A stretch of DNA of 64,000 nt. Origin: Stenotrophomonas raiganjensis (SeqCode). GTDB taxonomy: Bacteria > Pseudomonadota > Gammaproteobacteria > Xanthomonadales > Xanthomonadaceae. The position numbers were made by a program, and so were the translations under genes. The notes beneath the pieces are model-generated. The model worked only from the letters and a program-made list of their open reading frames with translations, made no database searches and was not told the origin of the DNA. Each line of letters starts with the position of its first letter. The stretch's first letter is position 1. Shown one piece after another: positions 8,712-17,880 of the stretch. The stretch covers positions 1 to 64,000 of the forward strand of contig NZ_JAUTXR010000115.1 in assembly GCF_030658505.1 (NCBI RefSeq), in the 5' to 3' direction.

Positions 8712-9928
8712 CCCAGCGTGTCCTGATCCTGGAAGACCAGCCCTTCCAGCGTGGCTTCCTGGCCAATCTGTTCGGCAGCCGCGCCGGCGTGCAGGTCGAT
8801 GCCTGCGAAGATGTGGATGCCGCCATTGCGTTGTGTGCCTGCCAACCCTACGACCTGGTGGTCAGTGACCTGCTGATGCCGGGGCAGGACGGCATCCAGT
8901 TCATCCAGGCGCTGGCAGCACAACCGCGCCCGCCCCGTGTTGCAGTGGTCAGCGCGGCGCCGCGGCGGATGATGACCTCCGCGCGGTTGATGGCCGAATC
9001 GCTGGGACTGGATGTGATCGGCCTGCTGCCCAAGCCGGTGGCGGCGGCCGACCTGGACGCACTGTTCGAGGCGCTGGCGCAGGCGCGTGCGACCTCCAGT
9101 GCCGCCCCACTGCGCGCGCCGGCGACACTCGAAGCCGATGCATCGCAGCTGCGCCAGGCCATGGCCGACGGCAGCCTGACAGCCTGGTTCCAGCCGAAGA
9201 AGTCACTGCAGTCCGGACGGGTGGTGGCCGCTGAAGCCCTGGTGCGCTGGCAGCACCCGCAGCTCGGCACGCTGGCCGCCGGCAGCTTCCTGCCGGCAAT
9301 CTGCCGCTTTGGGCTGGAAGGCGATCTGCTGCGGATGATGCTCAAGGCCAGCATCAGCGCCCAGGCGCGCTGGCGCATGCAGGGCTTCCGGGTTCCGGTA
9401 TCGATCAACCTGCCGCCTCATCTGCTGGAGCAGTCGGACCTGCCCGACGAACTGCTGGCACTGACCCTGGCCCACGGCGGGACGCCCGGCGAGCTGTGCT
9501 TCGAACTGATGGAGAACAGCACCACCCGGCACGTCAGCGACTTCTATGCCGGTGCCTGCCGCCTGCGCATGAAGGGCTTTGGCCTGGCCCAGGATGATTT
9601 CGGACAGGGCCTGAGCTCGGTCCACAATCTGGTCAATACGCCTTTCACCGAGGTCAAGATCGATCGTGCACTGGTCAGCGGGTGCGCCCGCGATCCCGCC
9701 CTGCACCTGACCCTGTCGACGGTGATCGCACTGGCCAACCAGCTGGGCCTGACCATCGTGGCCGAAGGCGTGGAAAGTGATGCCGACCTGGCCGCACTGC
9801 GGCAGCTGGGGTGCAGCCAGGTGCAGGGATTCCTGATTTCGCAGGCGCTGCCGTCGGACGCGTTCACCCGTTTGCTGGACGAAGAAGCACCGCAACTGGA
9901 CGAAAGACCGCAGGCTGCCCTGCGCTGA
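8708..9928 (+). CDS. Response regulator with c-di-GMP phosphodiesterase (EAL) output
   Basis: The protein has 406 residues: a receiver at 1-120 (acidic pocket LILEDQ, phosphoacceptor Asp54 in VVSDLLMPG) and an EAL domain at about 150-395. The catalytic signature is complete: EALVRW, the Glu of ELMENS, DDFGQG, the KID motif, EGVES and QGF. It should therefore degrade c-di-GMP when active. Size and architecture match RocR of Pseudomonas aeruginosa, whose gene also sits between kinase and regulator genes. The start at 8708 overlaps the upstream stop, and an upstream extension of the frame lies wholly inside the kinase gene. Confidence 0.93.
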   Translation: MTQRVLILEDQPFQRGFLANLFGSRAGVQVDACEDVDAAIALCACQPYDLVVSDLLMPGQDGIQFIQALAAQPRPPRVAVVSAAPRRMMTSARLMAESLGLDVIGLLPKPVAAADLDALFEALAQARATSSAAPLRAPATLEADASQLRQAMADGSLTAWFQPKKSLQSGRVVAAEALVRWQHPQLGTLAAGSFLPAICRFGLEGDLLRMMLKASISAQARWRMQGFRVPVSINLPPHLLEQSDLPDELLALTLAHGGTPGELCFELMENSTTRHVSDFYAGACRLRMKGFGLAQDDFGQGLSSVHNLVNTPFTEVKIDRALVSGCARDPALHLTLSTVIALANQLGLTIVAEGVESDADLAALRQLGCSQVQGFLISQALPSDAFTRLLDEEAPQLDERPQAALR

Positions 9929-10049
9929 CGCGGATTCCACGACGGCTTCACAACATCATCAAGCGGCATTGACGATCCTGTCTGTGCAGTAGCGGCGGAC
10001 GTTGCGCCGCCACCGGTGCCGATGTCCGCCCCCTGCCCTGAGACCTGCC

Positions 10050-13000
10050 ATGCCGGCCGAGGCCGCTCCTGTACGCCGACTCGCTCGCCGCTCGCTCCGT
10101 GTCCATGCCCTGCTGATCGGCGTGGTGGTACTGGCGACGCTGCAGTCCGGATTGCTGCTGTCGGCCGGCTCGCAACTGTTGAACGAAGAGCGCAGCAAGA
10201 TCGAGTACCACTTCCGTCGCCTGGACGGCACGCTGGGCGAGCAGGAGCGCTTCCTGCGCCAGTGGCGGCTGCATGACGTCGGCACGCATGGACAGGCGGT
10301 CGCGGATGCCAGCTTGGAACTGCAACGCGGACCACTGTTTGCCAACTTCGCGGTGATCGGGAACGAAGGCGCCAGTCTTTCGCCACCGACCGAACTGGGC
10401 GACCGCTTCCTGCGCTTCTACGGCACGTTCTGGTCTGCCTCGCGCTATCCGCCACCGCAATGCCTGCTGGTCGATGGCCTGGGCACGCGCGGGCTGCTGG
10501 CACCGGTGCAGATCGCCGGAAACGACGCGAGCCAGAACAGCCCGCACCATCTGCGCCCGGCCATCGCCGACATTCACCGGGTCGTGGGCACGCGTCCGGC
10601 GCTGCAGCGCGGTGGCATCGTCTGGGTGAGCGTACCGTGGCGTGATCGGCAGACCCGTTTGCTGGCCATCGCCCACGCCCCGCAGGATGCGCGCCTGTGG
10701 GGTGAGGACGGCAAGGATTCGCAGGCCGCGCTGGCGTGCCTGCTCGATCCGGCACGCGTGGATGACTACCGGCAGGTGCTGGGTGTCCCGGTGTTCCAAC
10801 GGCTGTCGCTGTTCGATGCCGATGGCCAGCGCCTGCTGGGCGATGCTGCAGATGCCAGCAACGCTGGCACCTCCTGGCAGGCAGGCCTGGAAGGCCTGCA
10901 GTTCCGCATGCGCAGCGAGCGCGGCTGGCTGGCGGTCTACCACGTCAGCTGGCCGCAGGTGTTCCAGCACCCGCAGGGGCCCTTGCTGGGCGCGACCGTG
11001 GTGGCCCTGCTGCTGGCACTGGGCGGCACACTGGTGCTGCGTGCATACCGGCGCTCGGTGATCGAGCCGCTGCGCAGCAACCATGCACGCCTGCTGGAAA
11101 GCGAAGCCTTCAGCCGCACCATCCTGGACAACGCGCCTATCGGCCTGTGCCTGCTGCGACGTGACGATGGCACAGTGCTGCTGGACAACGCGCTCGCCCG
11201 TCGTTGGCTGGGCGAAGACCATCACAGCGGCGGCTGGCATGGCCCCTGGCGCCGCAGCGTCCTGGCCGCGGGAGGTACTACGCTGGGCGATGGTCTGGCC
11301 TACACCACGCCCGAAGATCGCCACCTGCTGGTAACCGCGACACCGGCGCGCTATCGCGGCGAGCCGGCGGTGCTGTGCCTGTTCATCGATCTCAGCAGCC
11401 AGCACGAGGCCGAACAGGTGTTGCAGCAGGCACGCCGTGCCGCCGACCAGGCCAACCGGGCCAAGAGCCAGTTCCTGGCCACCATGAGCCATGAGATCCG
11501 CACGCCGCTGTACGGCGTGCTTGGCACTCTCGAACTGCTGGGACTCACGCCGCTGGATGCACGGCAGCAGGACTACCTGGCAACGATCCAGCGTTCATCC
11601 TCGACCCTGATGCAGCTGATCAGCGACATCCTCGATGTCAGCAAGGCAGAGGCCGGACAACTGAGCCTGGAGCCCAGCCCGTTCGACCCGGTGCGGCTGA
11701 CCGAAGATGCTCTGGATTCGTACGCCGCCGCAGCCGCCAACAAGGGACTGCAGTTCTACGCTTGCGTCGATGCCGACGTGCCAACCGTGGTGTGCGGTGA
11801 TGCGGCACGGATCCGCCAGATACTCAACAACCTGATCAGCAACGCACTGAAGTTCACCGACAGCGGACGCGTGGTGGTGCGCGTTTCGGCACGCTGGCAA
11901 GAGCAGCGCTGCTGGCTGCAGTGGCAGGTCGCCGATACCGGCATCGGCATTGCCAGCGAGCACCAGGCACACCTGTTCGAGCCGTTCTTCCAGGCCAACC
12001 CGGGCACCGATGCGATGCGCGGCACCGGCCTGGGCCTTTCCATCTGCGCGCATCTTGTGGCGTTGATGGAAGGCCAGCTGCGCGTGGTCAGCGAGAGCGG
12101 CCTGGGCAGCAGCTTCAGCGTCGAACTGCCGCTGCCCACGGCGCCGGCCGATCCGCAGCAATCTCCTGCGCCGCAGTTGCCCGCGGGCCTGCAGGTACAG
12201 GTGCGGGGCAGTGTGCGCGAGCTGGTCCAATCACTGTGCGAGCGCCTGCAGCAGCGCGGTGCACTGGCCAGCGTGTACCGCGATGAAAGCGCGGCGGGCT
12301 TGCCGTCGTACACCGTGCTGCTCGACCTGGTCCTGGACGACGCGTTGCCCGAGTGGGTGGATGGACCGCGTGTGGTTGCCTGCCGCGAAGGCGGCGTGCG
12401 GCCACGGCAGATCGATGGCGCCTGGCAGGTTGGCCTGCACCGGTTCGACGCGATCGTGCTCGCATTGGCTGCCGCCAGTGGCCAGCCGCTGGCGGCCAGC
12501 ACCGAAGGGCGCCTGCCGGCGACGCGCCGTTTCGGCCTGCAGGTGCTGGTGGCCGAGGACAACCCGATCAACCAGGCGATCCTGCGCGACCAGCTGGAAC
12601 AGCTCGGCTGCCGCGCCGTAGTCGCCAGCGACGGCAATGAAGCGCTGGGCTACTGGCAGCAGGACGAGTTCGCGCTGGTGCTGACCGACCTGAACATGCC
12701 GGGCCTGGATGGCTATGGCCTGGCCCGTGCCTTGCGCGCGCGTGGTGCCCGCGTGCCGATCCACGGCGCCACCGCCAACGCCGACCCGGCCGAGCGCCAG
12801 CGCTGCCAGGAGTCGGGCATGCAGGGCGTACTGGTCAAGCCGATCACGCTGGAAGCCCTGCAGCGCCTGCTGACCCGGATCACCCAGGGCGATGCAGCCA
12901 TTCCCGCCGCCCCGGAAAACCCGGTCTCCGCCGATATGCTCGACGATGACCTGCCGCTGCAGGTTCCCATGAAGATGCGGCCGCTGTTCGTACAGACCAT

Positions 13001-13277
13001 GCGGGCCGACCTGGGCAGCCTGCACCAGGCGATCGCCGCCGCCGATCCCGCACGTGTGGTGCAGGTACTGCATCGCATCCGCGGCGCACTGGTCATCGTC
13101 GGTGCGCCCGCGCTGGTGGACGATGGCCTGCAGATCGAACACCGGCTGGCCGGCGGCGACGACCTGGGCTCCCAGGCCATCGCCCTGGCCAGCTTCCAGC
13201 GACGCCTCGAACGACTGCTGCATCCACTGCTCGACGCGGCCTCCCCTTCCCTTCCTGACGACCCGACTTCGCCATGA
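10050..13277 (+). CDS. Hybrid sensor histidine kinase with REC and Hpt domains
   Basis: The 1075-residue inner-membrane protein is a paralogue of the first kinase. Transmembrane helices lie at about 18-40 and 313-333 around a periplasmic sensor region. They are followed by a PAS-like segment, HisKA ([10 protein letters not shown], His481), HATPase ([23 protein letters not shown]), a receiver (AEDNPIN, Asp880 in [11 protein letters not shown]) and a C-terminal Hpt domain with His1008 in LHRIRGA. This full His-Asp-His chain is the BvgS/EvgS layout and suits phosphotransfer to the LuxR-type regulator downstream. The ATG at 10050 was chosen because the N-terminal helix follows directly; the ribosome site is weak. 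The 121-base gap upstream shows no promoter or copy of the shared dyad. Confidence 0.92.
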   Translation: MPAEAAPVRRLARRSLRVHALLIGVVVLATLQSGLLLSAGSQLLNEERSKIEYHFRRLDGTLGEQERFLRQWRLHDVGTHGQAVADASLELQRGPLFANFAVIGNEGASLSPPTELGDRFLRFYGTFWSASRYPPPQCLLVDGLGTRGLLAPVQIAGNDASQNSPHHLRPAIADIHRVVGTRPALQRGGIVWVSVPWRDRQTRLLAIAHAPQDARLWGEDGKDSQAALACLLDPARVDDYRQVLGVPVFQRLSLFDADGQRLLGDAADASNAGTSWQAGLEGLQFRMRSERGWLAVYHVSWPQVFQHPQGPLLGATVVALLLALGGTLVLRAYRRSVIEPLRSNHARLLESEAFSRTILDNAPIGLCLLRRDDGTVLLDNALARRWLGEDHHSGGWHGPWRRSVLAAGGTTLGDGLAYTTPEDRHLLVTATPARYRGEPAVLCLFIDLSSQHEAEQVLQQARRAADQANRAKSQFLATMSHEIRTPLYGVLGTLELLGLTPLDARQQDYLATIQRSSSTLMQLISDILDVSKAEAGQLSLEPSPFDPVRLTEDALDSYAAAAANKGLQFYACVDADVPTVVCGDAARIRQILNNLISNALKFTDSGRVVVRVSARWQEQRCWLQWQVADTGIGIASEHQAHLFEPFFQANPGTDAMRGTGLGLSICAHLVALMEGQLRVVSESGLGSSFSVELPLPTAPADPQQSPAPQLPAGLQVQVRGSVRELVQSLCERLQQRGALASVYRDESAAGLPSYTVLLDLVLDDALPEWVDGPRVVACREGGVRPRQIDGAWQVGLHRFDAIVLALAAASGQPLAASTEGRLPATRRFGLQVLVAEDNPINQAILRDQLEQLGCRAVVASDGNEALGYWQQDEFALVLTDLNMPGLDGYGLARALRARGARVPIHGATANADPAERQRCQESGMQGVLVKPITLEALQRLLTRITQGDAAIPAAPENPVSADMLDDDLPLQVPMKMRPLFVQTMRADLGSLHQAIAAADPARVVQVLHRIRGALVIVGAPALVDDGLQIEHRLAGGDDLGSQAIALASFQRRLERLLHPLLDAASPSLPDDPTSP

Positions 13278-13915
13278 CCACACGGATCCTCATCGCCGAC
13301 GACCACCCGATCGTGCTTGCCGGCATCCGCGACGTACTGGCCGGGGAACTTGACCTGGACGTGGTGGGCGAAGCGGCCGACCCGGCGACACTGATCGAAT
13401 TGATGACCCGGACCCGGCCACAGGTCGTGATCACCGACTACAGCATGCCGGGGGGCGACCGCTTCGGTGACGGCATCAAGCTGATCTCGTTCCTGCGCCG
13501 CAGCTTCCCGGAGACGCGCGTGCTGGTGCTGACGATGGTGTCCAATCCGTCGTTGGTTGCAGCGATGTATGCCGCCGGCGCCGGCGGCGTGGTGCTCAAG
13601 AGTCATGGCTTGGGCAGCCTGGTGCAGGCGCTGCGTGTCGTGCTGGCCGACCGCGTCTACCGGCCGCCGGGCATGCTGCCGGTCGCCGCGAGCGAACCGG
13701 CCGATGCCGATGCGGTCCGTGCGCGACTGTCGCCGCGCGAGCTGGAAGTGATACGGCTGTTCACCGGCGGCATGAGCGTGGGCGACATTGCACGCCAGCT
13801 GCAACGCAGCGCCAAGACGGTCAGCACGCAGAAGATCAGCGCGATGCGCAAGCTGGGCGTGGACAGTGACCAGGCGCTGATCGAGTACTGCCTGCAGGTC
13901 TCGTTGTTCGCCTGA
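13274..13915 (+). CDS. NarL/LuxR-type response regulator
   Basis: The 213-residue protein has a receiver domain (IADDHPIV; Asp55 in VITDYSMPG; Lys in VLKSHG) and a C-terminal LuxR helix-turn-helix at about 148-210 (LSPRELEVIRLF, SVGDIARQLQRSAKTVSTQ). Its start overlaps the stop of the Hpt-containing kinase (ATGA), so the two are very likely cognate. It resembles BvgA, EvgA and RocA1, activators of adhesins and fimbriae. The autotransporter directly downstream, and the shared dyad before both units, make it the likely activator of both. Confidence 0.93.
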   Translation: MTTRILIADDHPIVLAGIRDVLAGELDLDVVGEAADPATLIELMTRTRPQVVITDYSMPGGDRFGDGIKLISFLRRSFPETRVLVLTMVSNPSLVAAMYAAGAGGVVLKSHGLGSLVQALRVVLADRVYRPPGMLPVAASEPADADAVRARLSPRELEVIRLFTGGMSVGDIARQLQRSAKTVSTQKISAMRKLGVDSDQALIEYCLQVSLFA

Positions 13916-13937
13916 GGCCCACTCCAGGCTGAATCCT

Positions 13938-13960
13938 GCAGGCCCCGTGCGAGGGCCTGC
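13938..13960 (+). terminator. Weak hairpin after the regulator gene
   Basis: GCAGGCCC-CGTGCGA-GGGCCTGC can form an 8-bp stem 22 bases after the stop codon. Only a short CTTT follows at 13966-13969, so it may be a poor or factor-assisted terminator. The putative activator dyad of the autotransporter begins 7 bases later. Confidence 0.4.
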
Positions 13961-13966
13961 GACGGC

Positions 13967-14008
13967 TTTAGGAAACGCCTGATTCCATAGGACAGCGCCG
14001 ATTTCTAG
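13967..14008 (+). promoter_or_regulatory. Putative activator dyad and -10 region of the autotransporter gene
   Basis: TTTAGGAAAC-NN-CTGATTC (13967-13985) repeats the dyad found before the kinase operon, with identical fixed bases and inverted halves GGAAAC/GATTCC. A CTAG with TAGGCT as possible -10 begins at the same 21-base distance (TAG at 14006). The leader to the ATG at 14179 would be about 160 bases. Confidence 0.62.
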
Positions 14009-14178
14009 GCTGGACGCATCCCGCCATGGTGCGCCTGCCGGCAGCAACCGCGTCGCCGTGGGGGACGGAAGCCCGATGGCGCCTGCAGCTGCCATCGCGT
14101 GTGGCTTCCGCAGCGACGCGGCCCTGCCGCGCCAGTCCGCGCAGCCCTGCTGCGCCCTGCCACAGGAAGTCCAACAGC

Positions 14179-17100
14179 ATGTACGCCTCCCCCACTCGGC
14201 GCCGCCGTGCGTCCGGGCGCGCGCGCCTCGCGCCTGCACCCCTCTTTCCCAGCCTGCTGGCAACCGCCCTGTGGGCGGCACTGCCGGTCCACGCCGCCGA
14301 TCTGACCGGTCCCCTGCAGGTCAGCGATGGCAACAGCCTGCAGCTGGGTGCCGATGATGTCCTCACCCACGACGCGGGCAGCTTCGCGCTGACCGTCACC
14401 GGTGCAGGCAGCAATGCGCTGATCGATGGCAGCCGCATCAACGTGACCGGCAATGGCAGTGCGGTGTCTGCCGCCAATGGCGGCCAGGTGCAGCTGCGCG
14501 GCGCCACCCTGTCGATCGCACCCGCTACCGGCGTGGGCTTCTACGCACTGTATGCCAATGGTGCCGGCAGCGTGATCGATGCGCGCGATGTCGATATCGA
14601 TGCCACGCGCAACGGCAGCGGATTCGGCATCGTGCAAGCCTACAACGGTGGTGTGATCCGCTACACCGGCGGCCACATTGCGATGACCGGCGGCGTCGGC
14701 ACCCTGGCCGGCGCCTCCGGCAAGGGCAGTGAGGTGCATCTGGATACCCTGCAGATGAGCGCCGACAGTGGCGCACGCCTGCGCGCCGACAGCGCCGGCC
14801 TGCTGACGATCCGCAACAGCCGGATCACCCTGGCGCCCGGTGGCATCCTCGCCGGCGTCGCCGTCGAAGGCGCGGGCAGCCGCGCCGAGTTGTACGACAC
14901 CTACCTGGACGGCGGCTGGTTCGATATTGGCAGCGGCGGCAGCGTGCTGCTGGAGAACGTGGAAGCGCACTCCGTGGGTGGCAGCATGCGCCTGCTCGGC
15001 AGCAGCATCAGCAAGACCTATTCCAGCGCGGTGATCAACGGCGGCAGCTTCCATACCGTTGGCGGCTATGGCGTGAACATCAACAACTGGGGCCAGCTGA
15101 CCGCCCGCGATGCGGCGTTCGATGTTCGCGATGGTTACTCCGGATTCTGGCTGTCCAGCGATGAGTCGCGCCTGCAGCTGACCAACAGCACCATTGATAC
15201 CTGGACCGACACCTATGGCTACGGCGTGGAGATCGCCGGCGGCGTCGCCACCGTGCAGGGTGGCCGGATCACCACGCATGGTGATGCGACCTACGGCGTG
15301 CGCGTGACCGGCTCCACCGGCAGCTCCGCCAGCCGCATCGAAGCCAACGGCAGCGTGATCGACGTGCGCGGCAACGGCGGCGGCGGCGTGTTCATCGGCG
15401 GCTCCACCGCCACCGCGCTGCTCGACACCGTTGCAATCCGCGGCGACGGCGAGAACGTGTTCGGCATCGTGCACATGAACACCGCGCGGCTGACCCAGGC
15501 CGATCGCCTGGACATCCGCATGACCGGCAGCAACAGCGGTGGCTACCGCTCCTACCTGACCGCGTTCGGCCCGTACTGGAACCGCGCCACCTTCAATGAC
15601 AGCCACATCGAGACCGCCAGCGGCGCCGCATTCTGGCTGCAGGGCAGCAACCATGCGTTGACCGTCAATGGCAGCGATGTGACCGCAGGCGACGGCAGCG
15701 GCCGCTTGCTGCGGGTCAGCGACACCGTGTTCACCGACGGCAGCAGCGTGGCGACCAGCCGCATCGACTTCAGTGCCGACGCCAGCACGCTGCGCGGTGA
15801 CGTGGTGGTCGACAGCGCAACAGCCGACGTGCACATGCTGCTGGGCAACGGCACCACGTTCAGCGGTGCCCTGCGCAACGACTCCGGCTACCAGGTCGCA
15901 CAGCTTGCGCTGGATGGCAGCAGCCGGTGGAACGTGCGTGCCAGTTCCAGCGTCGGCGCGCTCGAACACGCCGGCACCATCGCCTTCGATACCCCAGGGG
16001 CAAGCGGCTTCAAGACCGTCACTGTCAGCGGCGACTATGTGGGCAACGGTGGCCAGTGGATCTTCAACCGTGCACTGGGTGACGACGCTTCGCTGGGCGA
16101 CCAGCTGGTGATCAACGGCAACAGCAGCGGCACCGCCAGCGTGAGCGTGCGCAATGCCGGCGGCGCCGGTGCGCTGACCCAGGAGGGCATCCGCCTGATC
16201 ACCGTGGCCGGCCAGTCGGATGCACAGTTCAGCCTGCAGGGGCGCGCGGTCGCCGGTGCCTACGATTACTTCCTGTTCAAGGGCGGCGTGTCGACCCCGG
16301 ATGATGGCAACTGGTACCTGCGCTCGGAATACGTGCCGCCGGTCGATCCGCCGGAACCGCCGGTTGATCCGCCGCAGCCGCCGGAACCACCGGTCGACCC
16401 GCCGTCACCGCCGGAACCGCCGGTCGATCCACCGTTGCCGCCGGAGCCGCCGATCGATCCGCCACGCCCGCAGGTGGAACGCCCGGAACCGGCGGCTTAC
16501 CTGGCCAACCGCAACGCGGCGCTGGGCATGTTCCGGCACAGCCTGCACGACCGCGCCGGTGATCCCGCCGCCGAGGCCGGCGCCAGCAGCGATGCCGTGG
16601 CCTGGATGCACCTTCGCAGCGCGCAGCCCGACAGCCACGACCGCAACCGCCAGGTCCAGGTCGATGGGCAGATCAGCAGCGTGCTGGTCGGCGTCGGCCG
16701 CCGCTTCGAGGTGGGTGGCACGGGCGAGCTGCAGGCGGGTGCGATGCTCGGTCACGGCCGCGCGCGCAATGACAGCCGCTCGCAGGTCACCGGCTACACC
16801 GCGCGTGGCGTGGTCACCGGCACCAGCGTGGGTGCCTATGCCACCTGGCTGCAGGATGCGCGCATGCAGGGCGGCGCCTATGTGGATGGCTGGCTGCAGT
16901 ACGGCCGCTTCCGCAACAGCGTTCAGGGCGAAGGCCTGCAGAAGGAGCGCTATGACGCCCGCAACTGGAGTGCGTCGGCCGAGGCTGGCTACGTGCTGCC
17001 CCTGCGGCGCACCACGCAGCGCGGCATCTACCTGGAACCGCAGCTGCAGGTGGTGCACAGCCGTTATGACAGCGACCGCGTGGTCGAGGCCAACGGCACG

Positions 17101-17418
17101 GTGGTCGAAGACCGCGGTGGCGGCGAGACCAGCACCCGCCTCGGCCTGCGCCTTTACAGCCGCGGGTTGAGCCCGGCGCAGGGCCAGGTGCATCCGTATG
17201 TGGCAGTGAACTGGTGGTCCGGCGGCAATGGCGCGGGCCTGGCGATGGACGGCGAGCGGCTGCAGCGGCAGTTGCCGCGCGACATCTACGAAGCCAAGGC
17301 CGGTGTGCAGGTGGATCTGTCCGGCGGCTGGCGCGGCTGGGGTGAATTGAGCCGGCAGCGCGGCGGCATGGGCTTCCGCGACGTCGGCGCCCAGCTGGGC
17401 GTCTCGTACAACTGGTGA
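14179..17418 (+). CDS. Pertactin-like autotransporter adhesin
   Basis: The 1079-residue protein has a signal peptide with a long basic N-region (to about residue 37, ...PVHAA). Its passenger of about 680 residues is rich in Gly, Ser, Asn and Asp with short beta-helix-like repeats (VDARDVDID, VIDVRGNGGGG). A proline-rich linker follows at about 720-765, made of repeats such as PPEPPVDPP. The C-terminal domain of about 300 residues is an autotransporter beta-barrel ending in an aromatic residue (GVSYNW). It should secrete its own passenger to the cell surface, probably for adhesion. The ATG at 14179 has AGGAAG 9 bases upstream; the frame continues upstream without coding character. It directly follows the two-component locus and shares its putative regulatory dyad. 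Confidence 0.92.
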   Translation: MYASPTRRRRASGRARLAPAPLFPSLLATALWAALPVHAADLTGPLQVSDGNSLQLGADDVLTHDAGSFALTVTGAGSNALIDGSRINVTGNGSAVSAANGGQVQLRGATLSIAPATGVGFYALYANGAGSVIDARDVDIDATRNGSGFGIVQAYNGGVIRYTGGHIAMTGGVGTLAGASGKGSEVHLDTLQMSADSGARLRADSAGLLTIRNSRITLAPGGILAGVAVEGAGSRAELYDTYLDGGWFDIGSGGSVLLENVEAHSVGGSMRLLGSSISKTYSSAVINGGSFHTVGGYGVNINNWGQLTARDAAFDVRDGYSGFWLSSDESRLQLTNSTIDTWTDTYGYGVEIAGGVATVQGGRITTHGDATYGVRVTGSTGSSASRIEANGSVIDVRGNGGGGVFIGGSTATALLDTVAIRGDGENVFGIVHMNTARLTQADRLDIRMTGSNSGGYRSYLTAFGPYWNRATFNDSHIETASGAAFWLQGSNHALTVNGSDVTAGDGSGRLLRVSDTVFTDGSSVATSRIDFSADASTLRGDVVVDSATADVHMLLGNGTTFSGALRNDSGYQVAQLALDGSSRWNVRASSSVGALEHAGTIAFDTPGASGFKTVTVSGDYVGNGGQWIFNRALGDDASLGDQLVINGNSSGTASVSVRNAGGAGALTQEGIRLITVAGQSDAQFSLQGRAVAGAYDYFLFKGGVSTPDDGNWYLRSEYVPPVDPPEPPVDPPQPPEPPVDPPSPPEPPVDPPLPPEPPIDPPRPQVERPEPAAYLANRNAALGMFRHSLHDRAGDPAAEAGASSDAVAWMHLRSAQPDSHDRNRQVQVDGQISSVLVGVGRRFEVGGTGELQAGAMLGHGRARNDSRSQVTGYTARGVVTGTSVGAYATWLQDARMQGGAYVDGWLQYGRFRNSVQGEGLQKERYDARNWSASAEAGYVLPLRRTTQRGIYLEPQLQVVHSRYDSDRVVEANGTVVEDRGGGETSTRLGLRLYSRGLSPAQGQVHPYVAVNWWSGGNGAGLAMDGERLQRQLPRDIYEAKAGVQVDLSGGWRGWGELSRQRGGMGFRDVGAQLGVSYNW

Positions 17419-17426
17419 TGCGGGAA

Positions 17427-17458
17427 GAACCCGGCAAGGGAGTGCCGGGTTCTTTTTT
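17427..17458 (+). terminator. Rho-independent terminator of the autotransporter gene
   Basis: GAACCCGGCA-AGGGAG-TGCCGGGTTC forms a 10-bp stem followed by six T residues, 8 bases after the stop codon. Confidence 0.95.
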
Positions 17459-17820
17459 CCACACGGGCCGTGGAAAGCGGTGGGGGCTTGGTGTGGACAA
17501 GTAGGCGCGAGCATTGCGCAGCAAGCGTTTCGGAGCGTGGTTATTTTTTGTCCATGCTGTTCGACGGTTTTCCACACCCGTCGTGGAGAGTGGTTGGGAT
17601 TTGATGTGGACAAGTGGGTGCGAGCATTGCACCGCAAACGTTTCAGCATGTGGCGAAATTTTATCCATTGCCCGGGGTCGGATCCCATTCCATGGGAATG
17701 GGATCCGCCTCCCCCGGTTTTCCACATCACGCGTGGAAAGCGGTGGGGGTTTGGTGTGGATAAGCGCCTGCGAGCCTTGTGCAACAATTGTTTCCGCACG
17801 TGGCACTTATTTGTCCAGCC
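17456..17820. repeat. Three diverged repeats with paired DnaA-box-like 9-mers
   Basis: Three copies of about 110 bases share the same order. A hairpin TTTTCCACA...CGTGGAAAG comes first, then TGTGGA(C/T)AA, a GCGAGC-containing spacer, and TT(A/G)TCCA in the opposite orientation. The forward 9-mers are at 17492, 17605 and 17755; the third, TGTGGATAA, is a perfect complement of the DnaA box TTATCCACA. The partner 9-mers start at 17548, 17661 and 17811, exactly 56 bases later each time. Copy spacing is 113 and 150 bases; the extra 37 bases are a separate palindrome. No gene is seen in this stretch between the autotransporter terminator and the ychF terminator. Confidence 0.8.
17679..17707. repeat. 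Palindromic repeat containing GGATCC
   Basis: CGGATCCCATTCC-ATG-GGAATGGGATCCG forms a 13-bp perfect stem. It looks inserted between copies two and three of the DnaA-box-like repeats. A related palindrome with the same GTCGGATCCC shoulder lies at 36053-36091, so this is a dispersed repeat family distinct from the GTAG hairpins. Confidence 0.7.
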
Positions 17821-17855
17821 GCGAAAACGCGAACGCCCCGCACAGGGCGGGGCGT
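17820..17855 (-). terminator. Terminator of ychF
   Basis: ACGCCCCGC/GCGGGGCGT makes a 9-bp stem with a 5-base loop (17833-17855). On the minus strand it is followed by TTCGCGTTTTCGC and lies 25 bases beyond the ychF stop. Confidence 0.6.
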
Positions 17856-17880
17856 CCGAAATCGATCCGATGCCGCAGGA

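Noticed and set aside
14005..15969. 654-codon open frame on the minus strand
   Set aside because: It is opposite the autotransporter passenger. Its Ala/Gly/His-rich translation mirrors the repetitive passenger codons and has no start site or motif.
17456..17820. Chromosomal replication origin
   Set aside because: DnaA-like boxes are present but there is no AT-rich unwinding region, and no dnaA, dnaN or gyrB nearby; the neighbours are an adhesin gene and ychF.
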